From NCBI GenBank assembly GCA_032622095.1, contig CP136068.1:130581989-130645988 (forward strand): DNA of 64,000 nt. The letters run 5' to 3'. Source of the stretch: Siphonodentalium dalli. Taxonomy: Eukaryota > Mollusca > Scaphopoda > Gadilida > Siphonodentaliidae. A program made the position numbers and the translations under genes. Position 1 is the stretch's first letter, and each line of letters opens with the position of its first letter. Under the pieces are notes generated by a model, which was not told the origin of the DNA, did no database searches, and saw nothing but the letters and a program-made list of their open reading frames with translations. Below are positions 45,966 to 57,875 of this stretch, piece by piece.

Positions 45966-46314
45966 TACCCCCGCTGGACAAAACAAGTGTCCATTGGCAA
46001 CACGGCGTATTTGCCGTTTGGCCGCGGTGTCAGAGTTTGTAACTGCAGTTGAACACCACGGCCGAACGCAAGTACACTGCGGCCAAACGGCAAATTCACT
46101 GTGGCCGATAGGCAACCACCCTCGCGGTCGAACGGCATGTACACCGTGGTTAGATTTCTGGTTTGATGAAAGTACACCATGGTAACTACACCATGCCTAT
46201 TAAATGGCAATTACACAGCGCCCAGCTGTAGTTAGCCGGTGGTGTAGTTGCATTTCAGCCGCGGTGGCAACGCTAACCGCAGTTAAGTGGACACTTGTTT
46301 TGTCCAACAGGGTA
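45966..46314. mobile_element. GGACAAAACAAGTGTCC MITE, copy B
   Basis: TACCCCCGCTGGACAAAACAAGTGTCC to GGACACTTGTTTTGTCCAACAGGGTA, 349 bp. It starts 5 bp after the end of the neighbouring MITE. Confidence 0.88.
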
Positions 46315-46554
46315 TGTGTTGAGAAGAGAGCTCAATGTGCCAAGATTCGGTAGGTAGTAATCAAGTACTGTATAAGGATCTGCCAAGATCAAGGGCATCA
46401 TGCGATGTTGCAGCTAATTTGGGGCTAATTCCCAATTTCCCCACCCACGTGTGACATCACAGCTGAATCAGTGATATATTACAAATCCAATCAGACCCTC
46501 ATAAATTACTATTTTTTTTGCTTCAGGGGCCTTTTTTGCTTTCGAGTCAACACT

Positions 46555-47330
46555 CAGAGTGATCAGATATCAATTTTTGAAGTTTTGTCATTTCTATTGT
46601 TTGTGGCCCAGAACACGCCCTCAAAAGGATGATCTCGGTCAAAATTGTGTTGTTAAATTACAAACTTAAAAAATCAATATCTGATCACTCTTGAGCTTTG
46701 ATGGATGGGTTCCTCGACTGGAATCAAATATTTTTTACCCCTTAAGCCAAAGAAATAGTAATTTAGGGCTGCTTAATCAGATTGAGTACCTTAAACAAAA
46801 TACTATGTACCGGTATTGTAACTGTTGTTATTTACCTTTAAAGGTACTCAATCCGATAAAACTCCTCTCAATTACTATTTGAATGGCTTCGGGGGTCAAA
46901 AATATTTGATTCGAGTCGAGGAAGTCACCCATCAAAGCTCAGATTTGTTAGATATCGATTTTAGAAATCTATTATTTTTCATTATCGGGAATTCTTTCTG
47001 GCCCAGAAGACAGTCAAAATTTCGTTACTATTACCACTTGATTATAGAGTTATCCATCCTTGTCTGTTTGAATAGAGTTTTGGCGTAAAATCTCGAGCAG
47101 GTTACCAAATTGACGGCAGTTATTAGTACTCATCTCGCGCAATTAACAAATTTCAAAAATCAATATCTAATAACTCTGAGCTTTGTTTGATGGGTTCCTC
47201 GACTCGAATCAAATATTTTTTAACCCCAAAGCCAAAGAAATAGTAACATAGGACCCTCTGATCGGATTGTTGTTGTTGGAATCTGTTGAGATGGGGACCC
47301 TCTTTACGGATTGAGTACCTTTAAGTATTG
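46555..47330. repeat. Three-part inverted/direct repeat
   Basis: Block 1 (46,680-46,794), block 2 inverted (46,839-46,965) and block 3 direct (47,155-47,330) share 'gagctttg.tggatgggttcctcgact.gaatcaaatatttttt.accc', 'gccaaagaaatagtaa' and '(g)attgagtacctt(taa)'. Each is flanked by 'aaatcaatatctgatcactct'. The family also occurs at 29.0-29.5 kb. Confidence 0.75.
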
Positions 47331-47899
47331 TGTGCATTTTGAACTACATGTACTTGATCAGTGGAGAACTGTGCATTTGTACAAAAAGATACACAATGTA
47401 GTAATTTCATAGTAAACGGGATATGTCAGGGATTTGGGAAGCATAAAACGGCACTCTGCATTATTAATATTTCTGTCACATACAGTACATGTATGTCAGA
47501 ACAACGACTCTGAATTTTGCCGTTGACTAGTCTGAACATACAGGGGTAGTGTATTAGTTACATGTATAACAAGATCGATTCAGGCATAAACTGTTAACTG
47601 CACATAAGTTACGGTACCGGTAAGTATAACATTTGGTGGCACCTGGAATTGACAGTGTTACTAGTATAGACACACACAGCAACACGACTATAAATTGAAA
47701 GAATGAATTTGACCACACAATATCTCACTCATCATCAAAAGACATCACTGCGACATGATAGCAATGATTGACGTGGCTTTATCGTTTATTGGACGGCTTT
47801 GACACTGTGTATACTTCAATTGATCTCGCATAGAAACAGGGAATCCCGACAAATGGCGATATCGGCGACAAACAAATAATCGAAAACAACACATAAGAT
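47331..47899. other. No gene seen
   Basis: Nothing recognised. Confidence 0.35.
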
Positions 47900-48015
47900 A
47901 AACATAGCAAAAACGCGGCACAGTAAAAATGTCAGAACGCCACGGGGTTTTACGTCATGGAGTGAAACGGGGTAGGGTGACACCAACCTACGAATCTGTC
48001 TGATCGCACGTACCG
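47900..48015 (+). repeat. Dispersed repeat, related to 9380-9515
   Basis: 'gtcatggagtgaaa.cggggtagggtgacaccaac...cgaatctg.ctgatcgc' is shared with 9457-9508. Confidence 0.7.
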
Positions 48016-48220
48016 GTAATTATATAATTGCATTCAGTATGTTGGATAAATACAGGTACATGTACCAAGATGTTTACTGTATTTCCTAAATAAATTGGTG
48101 TCTATGCAGGGAATTGCGCTACGCACTACATGTAGACCTTCATTGCATCAGTCATCAGTGTTCGCCATTTACGAAAAAATTTCTCTGTACCATGTTATAT
48201 TTGAAAGTTTTGATATCAGG

Positions 48221-48599
48221 TACCCCGCTGGACAAAACAAGTGTCCATTGGCGCCGCGGTGTATTTGCCGTTCGGTCGCGGTGTCAGAGTTTGTAACTGC
48301 AGTTGAGCACCGCGGCCGAACAGCAAGTACACTGCAGCCGAGCGGCAAGTACACCATGGCCGAAAGGCAACTACAACGCGGCCGAATGGCATGTACATCG
48401 TGGTTAGATTTCGGGTTTGTATCATCTTTTTTCAGTTTAATGAACGTACACCGCGTCAACTACACCATGGCCGAATGGCAAGTACACCGCAGCCCAACTG
48501 TTGTTAGCCGGTGGAGCCGCAGTGTAGTTGCATTTCGGCCGCGGTGGCAACGCTAACCACACCGCGGTTAAGTGGACACTTGTTTTGTCCAGCAGGGTA
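48221..48599. mobile_element. GGACAAAACAAGTGTCC MITE, copy C
   Basis: TACCCCGCTGGACAAAACAAGTGTCC to GGACACTTGTTTTGTCCAGCAGGGTA, 379 bp, TA borders, with the same degenerate 22-24-bp internal units. Confidence 0.9.
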
Positions 48600-50384
48600 C
48601 AGACTAGTCGACGCAACGCAACTTTTGGGCCTCGACTACCGGTAGTCGACTTTGAAACTCACTAATCGTTTCAACACTACGGTAGTTCTTTAGCTATGAG
48701 TATGATGTTAGTAGGTTCTTATTATTTAGTTATGATGCTGGTGGGTTCTTATTATTTAGTTACCGGTATGATGCTAGTAGGTTCTTATTATTTATCTGGT
48801 GGGTGAAATACCCCGCCGTCCCCGGTACACGGATTGTTAGCGAGAAGTCATGCACTCTCGTGAAAAGCCGAAAATGGTTGCAATAAAAAGCATTTACTCC
48901 CAACTTGTCCTGATATCAAAGCAAATAAAGAGCATTTTATAAAGTTAAGCCACAGGAGACATCCTTGAAATAGCCACCCACCTCCATGGCAATGACATGT
49001 CAGCCATAAGTCGAGAAAATATCATGGTCTATCTTTCTAAAACCGTGTAAATCTTGCAGACTTGTGTCATTTCACTAGCCTTTTATAATTTCCATTTTTG
49101 TGAAAATGACCCAAAAATAGGCAAAATTTTGAAAAAAAATAATCATTTTTTTTCTTGTTTCTTCAGAATCATCACGAGAATAGATTCGGTGATTCTCGTT
49201 GAACCTTAAGGCCTGAATGTACCTGCACTGTCCACTGATCAATAATGTGTTTACCCGAATTACCGTTTCTGAATTTCGTGTTACGGCAAAAACAAATGAA
49301 TCTAGTTACACTATCCTATTCTTTACTAGACTTTATCGGGAAAAATAATTGAGTGACGGTATTACCTCAACCGCTTCTAAAATCTTACCAAACCCATGTT
49401 AGAACAGAAATCTAGTAACACTGTTTATAATCAATAATTTTTCCAGCAAAATTTGTGAATGAAACAAAAATTTAAACAAGATGGCGGCATCGCTTCCTTG
49501 GCAATGCGGTTTTGATTGGCTGTTCCAATAGCCAACGAGAGCAGGGAACTTAAATGATCCTTGACTAGAGCAAATGTAGTATTGGTTTTTTTGTTTGATT
49601 AACAGGGGCGTATGGTAGATATCTTGAAGGGGTTATAATTATATTAATGCTGATCGATTAGGCATTATTTATTTTAAGCGATAATTCATGTAATTCAGAG
49701 TAGTGACATATAATTATGTGATGGAAATTCGAAATATATTGCAGACATAAGGCAAAAGCAATTTAATATCTATACCGTCTTATCATTTTATGGGAAGTTA
49801 GAAAGAACTAAATACCTTTAATTTATTTTTAATCGTGAACAACTATGCAAGTTATTATGCACCACCATCACAATTGCTATTGTCATATTGACTATTAATT
49901 TTTTTTTTTTAATTACTTTAAAAAAAAGTTATTAAGTTTTAGAGAAATCAAAACCACAAGTAACGGAGACAAGTTTACGTTGCTTATGAACGCTAAATGA
50001 ATTTGTAAACGAAGGCTCTTTATATATATAAATGCCTATTTGTCCCATGTGAATGGAAATATCAAGGTTATAACCAGCTAAAGGTGAACTTCTGTCTATA
50101 TATGATGACGTCTAAATGTGTAGGCCTAATGCTTTTTCTCTTTGGGCAGTGTACATGTATATGCAAGATTAAGTGGAATTAATAATCAAATCAAAATAAG
50201 TGTAGACCATTATATATTTCAAACGTGTTAATTTACTTCATATATACATTGGTGTTAATATTAATATAAAAAAACAGGTTTCACAAATTGGCCACAATTC
50301 CTGAATACATCTTTACAACAAATTCAAATGCCACATTTGGAGAATATTATTAACATAGAGTGAATTAAAATTATGTGCACAAAC
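48600..50384. other. Presumed 5' intron of transposase unit; nested debris
   Basis: 48,601-48,690 holds 'gactagtcgacgcaacg..ccggtagtcgac' and 'atcgtttcaacactacgg', resembling one end of a hAT-like element. 48,690-48,800 has a ~45-bp repeat ('tatgatgctggtgggttcttattatttagt') about three times. The rest is AT-rich without exons. Confidence 0.4.
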
Positions 50385-50446
50385 CTTTGCCCGTGTGGTG
50401 ATTGCTGGTCGATATGCGGTACGTATCTCCGGTGACGATAAACAAA
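50385..50446 (-). other. Probable 5' leader exon 2 of transposase transcript
   Basis: On the minus strand a 62-bp GC-richer segment sits between 'tttttacttttacag' (acceptor) and GGCAAAG|GTTTGT (donor), in otherwise AT-rich sequence. The next minus-strand acceptor with coding sequence is at 45,554, 11 nt before the transposase ATG. The assignment rests on signals and order only. Confidence 0.4.
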
Positions 50447-51119
50447 CTGTAAAAGTAAAAGGGTAATATTTGTTATATTGGACAATTCTATTTTTTTAAC
50501 TATAGATAATATTATTATATATTTCGGAATATGCCGACAGACAGGTCATTCTATAATTATATAGTCGTATGGGCCTATATATATCAATCGACTCTCGTCA
50601 TAAGGAGGGTTTGGTTCAATTTTTTGGAGGTAAACTTTACAATTAACCATAATTTTGTTTATTTAGTCAGAGAAAAAAAAATCTGATACAGCATAATTAC
50701 TTGGTTCACCGAATTATTTATGGTATAAAATTTTGGCGAAAATAAAAAGCTTATATGAAGCTTGTGTAAAAGACGCCTGGCAAGAATCGAATAAGTTAAT
50801 CGGTTTTAAATTTCACTAGAATTTTTTTTTTAAGTTTGTGAAAAAATATATATTATATTCAATAAACAGTGATAGGCATATAGTTGTTGCCATAAAACAT
50901 ATCAAAAAGCTTTATATACTTCTTTTTAATATGGGGAAAATGTTTCTGGTGGGTTCATAATTCAGGCTAGATGTTAATTGCCTGTATATATATATATATT
51001 CAAAAATTTCAAAAAAATGTCAAATTTATTTTTGTAGAATTCCAACTTGAATTATAACAAAACATAATATATTATAAGAAAAAAATTCAAGGAGATAATA
51101 ATTTAATTAAAGTACTTAC

Positions 51120-51200
51120 ATTGTCTAGATGAAGTTGATGATGGCCAATACGTGAAGCGAACAATATAATATAAGAACCGATCACTGTTAATTTGAAAAG
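51120..51200 (-). promoter_or_regulatory. Probable promoter and leader exon 1
   Basis: On the minus strand 'agagatatatagagaat' (TATA-like, plus strand near 51,229-51,234) precedes a ~80-nt segment ending in a strong donor (GACAAT|GTAAGT type, plus strand 51,114-51,119). This suits a first exon for the transposase unit ~5.6 kb downstream. Confidence 0.4.
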
Positions 51201-51234
51201 TGTATGACACTGTCTCTTTAAGATTCTCTATATA

Positions 51235-53379
51235 TCTCTAAAATAATTACTAGGTGAGAAGCACGTTGCTTGTTCTGTCCAATGGCGTTCTTGGGAAACC
51301 ACTAACTACCACTCACTCTGAACTGTCATTCGCACCAACCAGATAAAAGTATACCGAAAACAAGGAGACGCGCTCAGTATGTGAGAAAGTGTCATAAACC
51401 CTCGATTGAGTAAATTTAAGATACAACAGGAATTCACTGCAAATCCCTCACTGTTGTTATAACAATCATATGATTATGCAATCATTATATTTCATGAGAA
51501 CAACTAGCTTTCTAAATTAGTCAACTCCATGCAAAAACAAACACGATCTGGTAACAATTACTGGTAACAATTGCATGTGTGGATATGTTTCGAATTATAA
51601 ATTATCTTAATCTTGGTGATTGTGACCCGAAAATCGATATTAATTGCACAAGGCTTTATCGTATATATAAGTTTATGAATAAACATATTAATAAATGCAG
51701 GTTAGCTATCTTAATATCTGCAATTAAATATCTTTACGATTCAAGTATATCTCATTCTGAGATAAATTAAGGAATATATTGTCTTGATTTATTTGTGGAA
51801 AAAAAAAACGGATATGAAAACTTCCTCTTTTGCAGATCGATATAATTATGGCCACCAAATGCTCCAACTATATAGGCCTAATGGGCTCATATGGGCCCGA
51901 TATTATTTTGATGGTAGATCCCTATATAATGAATATGTTGGCCTCGATATACGTGTATATAGGTGGTAGTTTTATATGGTGTCAGGTCATCTTTAATTTA
52001 ACCAGTCTTTTGATGTATTTGATATCGGTTAACATTGAAAATACTCGCATTTATATAAAATTGCCAATGCCAAATAAAAAAAAAATACTATAGGCCCATC
52101 CCAGCTGCGATCCCTAAATATAATTAGAATAGTATACCGCGCACACAATTAGATTCGTCTTATCAATGTGATGCCTAAATATATCGGTAGTCCCTATAGG
52201 CCTATACTTCACATGCTGTATATATAGTTAGAATTTTAACGCGCTCAATTAATTTTTATACTGGATTCAGAATCTCGGACAATTTCATTGGAACAATTAT
52301 ATTCATGTCACCAAAATGCAGAACAATGCTGTTCTATATATTGCCTCACTGAAAGTACCTTTCACATAATCGAACAAATAACCTATATAATTATGTTTCA
52401 CAGTGAGTACATACTAACACTTCTAAAAGGACATGCATGGGTCGGTCGAGCTTTCAAATTGTGTAAGTTGACAAATTAATTCACGGAATTATTATATACC
52501 GGTGGGCTTCATGTACTCTCATAAATATTTTCCGTGGTAAGCCATTTTCCAGCTGTTTTGAACTGTGCGCATAGAAGTAAAAGCAACGCTCTTTAGTTTT
52601 ACCATAATCAGGAATACATGCACTTTAACTCGGAATGCTCTTTTCTGTTCCATGCTGTTATTAAAATGGCTGTTGTTGTTTTTTTGGACACATATATCGT
52701 GTTAAATTAAGTTGTATTATTTAATACTTCAATGCGTCTTTCTGGGACATAATGCTCGTACAGAATCTAGGCAGTTCATTTATTTATCGACCTATTTCGA
52801 TACCGGGTAAAATTCAAAAGCGGATATTGATATAGGTGTATTTTGGAGCGCAATTGTAATTATAAAATTATCAGAACAATTTCAACCTATTTTTGCGCTG
52901 ATATTTTCATCCAACTGTGTGGTTTGAACTTTCAGGCATGCGATTTCCCATTTTTATCAAAATTTGACCAAAATACGCCCTCATCCCAAGTGCATCAGTG
53001 ATATAGGCCTGGCATTTGACATACTATAGGTTGGTACTTTCGTGCCGAAAATCAAGTAGAACATGCCCGCAAATAATTTTATCTCATTGAAATATTTTGT
53101 TAACCGTAATAAAACAGAACGGGACCAGAATGAATTAAATATGTATTAAGTTCTTATTGAGCATGGTATCGTGCAGGCAGTCGATCAGGTAAATATTGAG
53201 TGGTAGATGAAGTTCAGACGGACACAGATTCTAATTTCACAATTTCGAGCCACACAAAACGCGTTTTCATGAAGTTCAATCAACAGTTGACAACTATACT
53301 GTGTTCCCATTCAGAGGCTATCATGTCAATCAGAATGATTGGTGTCATGATACCATCTTAATAATGATAAGTACAGTGC
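51235..53379. other. No gene seen
   Basis: AT-rich interior between the presumed promoter and the right subterminal array. I find no coding exon or element. Confidence 0.4.
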
Positions 53380-54400
53380 CGTTCTGTCGCCGGATATTCA
53401 GTGTCGAACCGGTGCCTAATTACAGTGCCGTACCGTCACCGGATATACGGTGCCGTCTCAGTATCGTATTTTCGGTGCCGTACCGTCACCGGATATTCGG
53501 TGTGAAACCGGCAAGAAATTTTATTACAGTGCCGTCTCAGTATCGTATTTTCGGTGCCGTACCGTCACCGGATATACGGTGTGGAACCGGCAAGAAATTT
53601 TATTACAGTGCCGTCTCAGTATCGGTATTTTTGGTGCCGGCCGTTGTCGAAAAAACAATACCTAAAGACTGAAAACAACTGTGTCAAGTTTTACCATGTT
53701 CTCTGCCAATGCCCATTCAATTACATGCAAACGGTATGAGATTGAGATAACTCGTAGTGAGCAGTTAACATGTTATAAGGACATGCATGTATACTCATGC
53801 AGTGGTAAGCATTTCATTACTTTTGTTAATTAATGACTGCACTGCATTGAAAATCCGATGCCGGTCAGGCGCCGAGATTTTGTCACCGGATCAGTGCCTT
53901 GCATACGGCACTATAACGGCACGGTGTGCTGAATTATCAAAGGTCGGTTTTGATAATTTGCATCATTTAATTGCACCGAATATCATTGTTAAAAAATGTT
54001 GATGTACTATTGAGACATTATTACAATAAATTGGCTAAAGTTCACAACTCATATGTATAAACTCTTGGACGTGTCGGCTGAGTGCCGAATTTCCGGCATC
54101 TCTACGGCACCGTTATTCAGATGCTTTTTTTTTTACACAGTATTGTTCAGATACCAGAACCTATAGGTGACATAATTGAAATTGGTTATTTTTCATAACT
54201 CAATTTGCAATAAAATATAATATTTTATGTTTCTCGGTATCAGATTAGTACCGATCTGGTGCCGGGTATTCGGCTCAGGAAAAGTATTGGTAATTTGGTA
54301 CCGGTTTGGTGCCGGTCCGGCATCGGTATATCGGTACGGCACCAACCGGCACAAACCGGTACCCATCAGGCACCGTTCCGGCGCCTACATGTTTGCTGGG
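53380..54400. repeat. Right subterminal array of giant element
   Basis: Dense CGGTGCCG/CCGGATAT/GGTACCGG motifs. Two full copies and a partial copy of a 79-bp tandem unit ('gtgccgtctcagtatcgtattttcggtgccgtaccgtcaccggatat..ggtg') lie at about 53,450-53,640, with scattered motifs at 53,850-53,930 and 54,070-54,120. A terminal cluster occupies 54,240-54,390, just before ATGTTTGCTGGG. Confidence 0.85.
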
Positions 54401-55626
54401 ATGGCATATACATTTGGTCGCAATCGGAAAAAAAATATTTTTTACGAATTTGAACACCCGTCCCCCAATCCCCGGGTAATAATCGGACAACGTCCATTTT
54501 GTAGAACTGAATTACGTTTAAGTTGTTTTACGTCATACCACTTGTCTCGTTCCGCAGCCTCAATGCGTTCCAGATATACTCTACAATTGTCGATAAATGT
54601 GAGAGGCCGGTTTAAGGGCCATAACTCCATAAATCGAGCACGGACACAATTCTCAATGGCTTTACGGCCGTCTACTGTAGAATCTGTAGACAATCCGAAA
54701 ATCTTAGCACCATATATGCAGCAGTTCCTGAGATCTCGCGTACAAATTTACTCAGAAAAATAATAAAGAAAAAGAATAATAATAGAGAAAAATGGAGAAA
54801 AGCAAAAGGGCGATAACTCTGCAAATAAACGATGTGCCGAAATTCTGACGCCTATATTTTTAGAAGCTCTTGGTTGCCTACATTCCCAAGTGTTTTCGCG
54901 TTCCCAGTCCCATTATTTATCTCAGTATGTCCAATTAAACGGAAAATGGTCTCAACAGAAATACAATATACTCCCATATTAAAATATGGAAGTATAATAA
55001 TATACAGGTAAAAACTGTTTGTGATGGTCATCATAAGTAATATTGACATTTCTGAGTTCAACGGACCCGTTTCTATGCGAAAATACCATTACCGCGAAAA
55101 TAGGTGACTTGGTGATAAAATCTCCCTATCTCTGTCAGTTTTTAAGCTAGAGAGTTGAGACCGGTGTCATTGGGTTCATCTTGGTGAGCTCTATATAATA
55201 TGATGATTTGGGTGTAAATATCCGCAGATGACTTCGGGAAAATGAGCATATCTCCGTTGTCCTTGAAAATATTTTTTCACGATTGACATCGTCGTATTGG
55301 CCTAAAAATTCCCCGGCGAATGACAGCAACCCCGTTTGTCTGCGTTAAAGGGATCTAAACTTTCATAAGTTTGAATTTCGGTATCTTCATTCTTCGTGCA
55401 TCTGGCCAGTTTTTACACAACGATGCCCAAATTTCGCGCACCAGCTCGCACATGCATATTCATCATTAATTATTCACAAACGCCTTCAGCTGATCATCGG
55501 TTTGGGAGGAGTTGTGGATACAAGGAATTTTACGTCAATTTTGGACATTCAGGGGTCGTAACTCTGTCAATTTTCGACCGATTTACAAAATATGCACGGC
55601 ATCGTTATCGTAATAAAATGGAGACT
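54401..55626 (+). repeat. 1,226-bp tandem repeat, unit 2 (right flank of giant element)
   Basis: Same length as unit 1 and nearly identical. Its first 45 bp match unit 3 rather than unit 1. It is followed without a break by unit 3, which shows the natural junction ..GGAGACTATGGCATA.. that the giant element interrupts. Confidence 0.9.
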
Positions 55627-56226
55627 ATGGCATATACATTTGGTCGCAATCGGAAAAAAAATATTTTTTACGAATTTGAACACCCGTCCCCCAATCCCCG
55701 GGTAATAATCGGACAACGTCCATTTTGTAGAACTGAACTACGTTTAAGTTGCTTTACGTCATACCACTTGTCTCGTTCCGCAGCCTCAATGCATTCCAGA
55801 TATACTCTACAATTGTCGATAAATGTGAGAGGCCCGTTTAAGGGCCATAACTCCATAAATCGAGCACGGACACAATTCTCAATGGCTTTACGGCCGTCTA
55901 CTGTAGAATCTGTAGACAATCCGAAAATCTTAGCGCCATATATGCAGCAGTTCCTGAGATCTCGCGTACCAAATTTACTCAGAAAAATAATAAAGAAAAA
56001 GAATAATAATAGAGAAAAATGGAGAAAAGCAAAAGGGCGATAACTCTGCAAATAAACGATGTGCCGAAATTCGGACGCCTATATTTTTAGAAGCTCTTGG
56101 TTGCCTACATTCCCAAGTGTTTTCGCGTTCCCAGTCCCATTATTTATCTCAGTATGTCCAATTAAACGGAAAATGGTCTCAACAGAATTACAATATACTC
56201 CCATATTAAAATATGGAAGTATAATA
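55627..56226 (+). repeat. 1,226-bp tandem repeat, unit 3 (partial)
   Basis: Matches the first ~600 bp of unit 2 with a few substitutions and one extra base ('gtaccaaattt'), up to 'atatggaagtataataata', then passes into (AAT)n. Confidence 0.88.
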
Positions 56227-56456
56227 ATAATAATAATAGTGAAAAATATATTTTTTTTAAATTTCACTCCGTGGTGAAGCGTTGGGCCGAACTCACGATA
56301 TCTTCATTTTCTGTATCCCTTAGATGCCTACATTCCCTAGAGATTTCACGGTCCTCCTCCCATTAGTTTCTGAGTATTTTCAATTAAACAGAAAGCGGCC
56401 CCAATAGAAAAACAATATACTTCCTTGGTTACACCATGGAAGTATAATAATAGAGA
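56227..56456 (+). repeat. (AAT)n plus 'cactccgtggtgaagcg' module, copy 1
   Basis: 'aaatttcactccgtggtgaagcgttgggccgaactca' to 'ccatggaagtataataatag'. The second copy is at 57,650-57,870. The last ~90 bp also resemble the 3' part of the 1,226-bp unit ('..caattaaac.gaaa..gg.c.caa.agaaa.acaatatact'). Confidence 0.8.
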
Positions 56457-57645
56457 AAATATTGAGATGAAAGAATCGCAGTTTAGTAATACAAAATGTT
56501 CAGTTGTGTGACGATATGTTATCCTGGCTTTTATATTTTCATCTGAAGTGTATGGGAGTGACCCCTCCCCTGCATCGAAACTGTGTGACGGGATAAGCAC
56601 ATTGTCAACCCCGGCTCAAAATGCGAACTTTGAGGGCCCATAACTTCGTTATTTACCAACGGATTTTAAATCTGTTTTCAGTTTTGTGATCTGCTGCTCT
56701 CAGAGATGGTCCAGAGATGGTCCAGAGACGAATAAAATTGACAAGCATATGTGTCCAATTTGAAACTTTGAGGGACCAAATCTCCGACATTTTCCAACGG
56801 ATTAACGATCTGTTTTCAGTTTCCTAATCAGCGTTTATGGTAGATGTTATATTCCAAGTTTCAAAAATTTGGAACTTGGGACCACCTTGGGACCACCCCC
56901 TCACCAAACCCACAAAACTGAACCGAACCTGGCAGATTTTGGCGCACCACTTGCGCTCTTTATTCCGGTCATACCAGCGTGTGATATGGCTTTAAATGTC
57001 GAATACTTTCAGAGGAGTTGCGGTCGTTAGCCGATCAGCGCAAAAAACGCGAATTTCCAGGAACAACAACTCTGGTGTTTCTAATCGGATTTCAAAATTT
57101 CGTTTTGCTTTATGATCAACTTCACTCATGGAACACGCATACCTTAATAGACTACTTTCGTTAAGAACTTTTTTTTTTTCGAAAAATTTGCCCCTACCCC
57201 AATGTAAAAATATATGACCGACCCTGTCCAGTTTTTGTTTTCGCAATGAACTGACAACTACCAAGAGGACTGCGAAAACCGAATTCGGTTATCTACAATG
57301 CTACAAAAGAACAGCTGATTACAACCAATTTGAGGTTTGCATATGTATGGGCGGTAACTCCTCAGGAAAAGCTAGGACACAAGTTTTGATGCCGTTGGTC
57401 TGTAGGGCATATCGAGTTGTGCATACGGTCCAATTTTCGATGCTCTGCTCCTTATAATTTCCGAGATAATAAAATGACATGTTTTCGTATAAAGGGAGAT
57501 AACTCTGCGAAGAAAGCGCGGACAATATTCGTTATGCGACTAAGGCATACAACTCATTTGCCCCAACATACTTACCAACTTTTAGTTTTCTACTGCTCAT
57601 ACTTTCCGAAATAAAGTGATTATAAAAGTGTTGAGTATTTTAATA
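56457..57645 (+). repeat. Dispersed repeat without the TIR insertion
   Basis: From about 56,730 this parallels 20,640-20,988 joined to 24,001-24,480. At 57,141-57,150 it reads 'accttaatag', uninterrupted, where the other copy carries a 3-kb TIR element. 56,633 has 'agggcccataacttcg'. It ends in (AAT)n at 57,638-57,662. Confidence 0.85.
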
Positions 57646-57649
57646 ATAA

Positions 57650-57875
57650 TAATAATAATAATAGTGAAAAATAAAAAAAAATTAAATTTCACTCCGTGGT
57701 GAAGCGTTGGGCCGAACTCATGATATCTTCATTTTCTGTATCCCTTAGATGCCTACATTCCCTAGAGATTTCACGGTCCTCCTCCCATTAGTTTCTGAGT
57801 ATTTTCAATTAAACAGAAAACGGCCCCAATAGAAAAACAATTTACTTCCTTGGTTACACCATGGAAGTATAATAA
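57650..57875 (+). repeat. 'cactccgtggtgaagcg' module, copy 2
   Basis: Near-identical to 56,240-56,456, ending 'ccatggaagtataataaataag'. Confidence 0.85.

Larger units (their letters stand above)
27400..54400 (-). mobile_element. Giant (27-kb) TIR transposon with transposase
   Basis: Starts CCCAGCAAACAT.CCGGCGCCG and ends CGGCGCCTACATGTTTGCTGGG, inverted complements over the terminal 12 bp plus GGCGCCG. The flanking dinucleotide is AT on each side (27,398-27,399 and 54,401-54,402). The interrupted site is the junction of two 1,226-bp tandem units, and intact junctions (GACTATGGCAT) are present at 26,172 and 55,627, giving an in-window empty site. Both ends carry CGGTACCG/CGGCACCG-rich arrays. 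The interior encodes a 698-residue transposase and exons of a DUF4806-like protein on the minus strand, plus many nested elements. The 2-bp target and exact superfamily are tentative: the transposase is CMC/KDZ-like, but the ends do not read CAC. Confidence 0.78.

Noticed and set aside
27400-54400. Polinton/Maverick
   Set aside because: No polymerase B, retroviral-type integrase, ATPase or capsid genes, and the ends do not begin AG with a 6-bp duplication.
26172-55626. Units 1 and 2 as LTRs of a 27-kb retroelement
   Set aside because: A third tandem unit follows unit 2 and a unit tail precedes unit 1, the borders lack TG..CA and a primer site, and a TIR pair sits exactly inside them.
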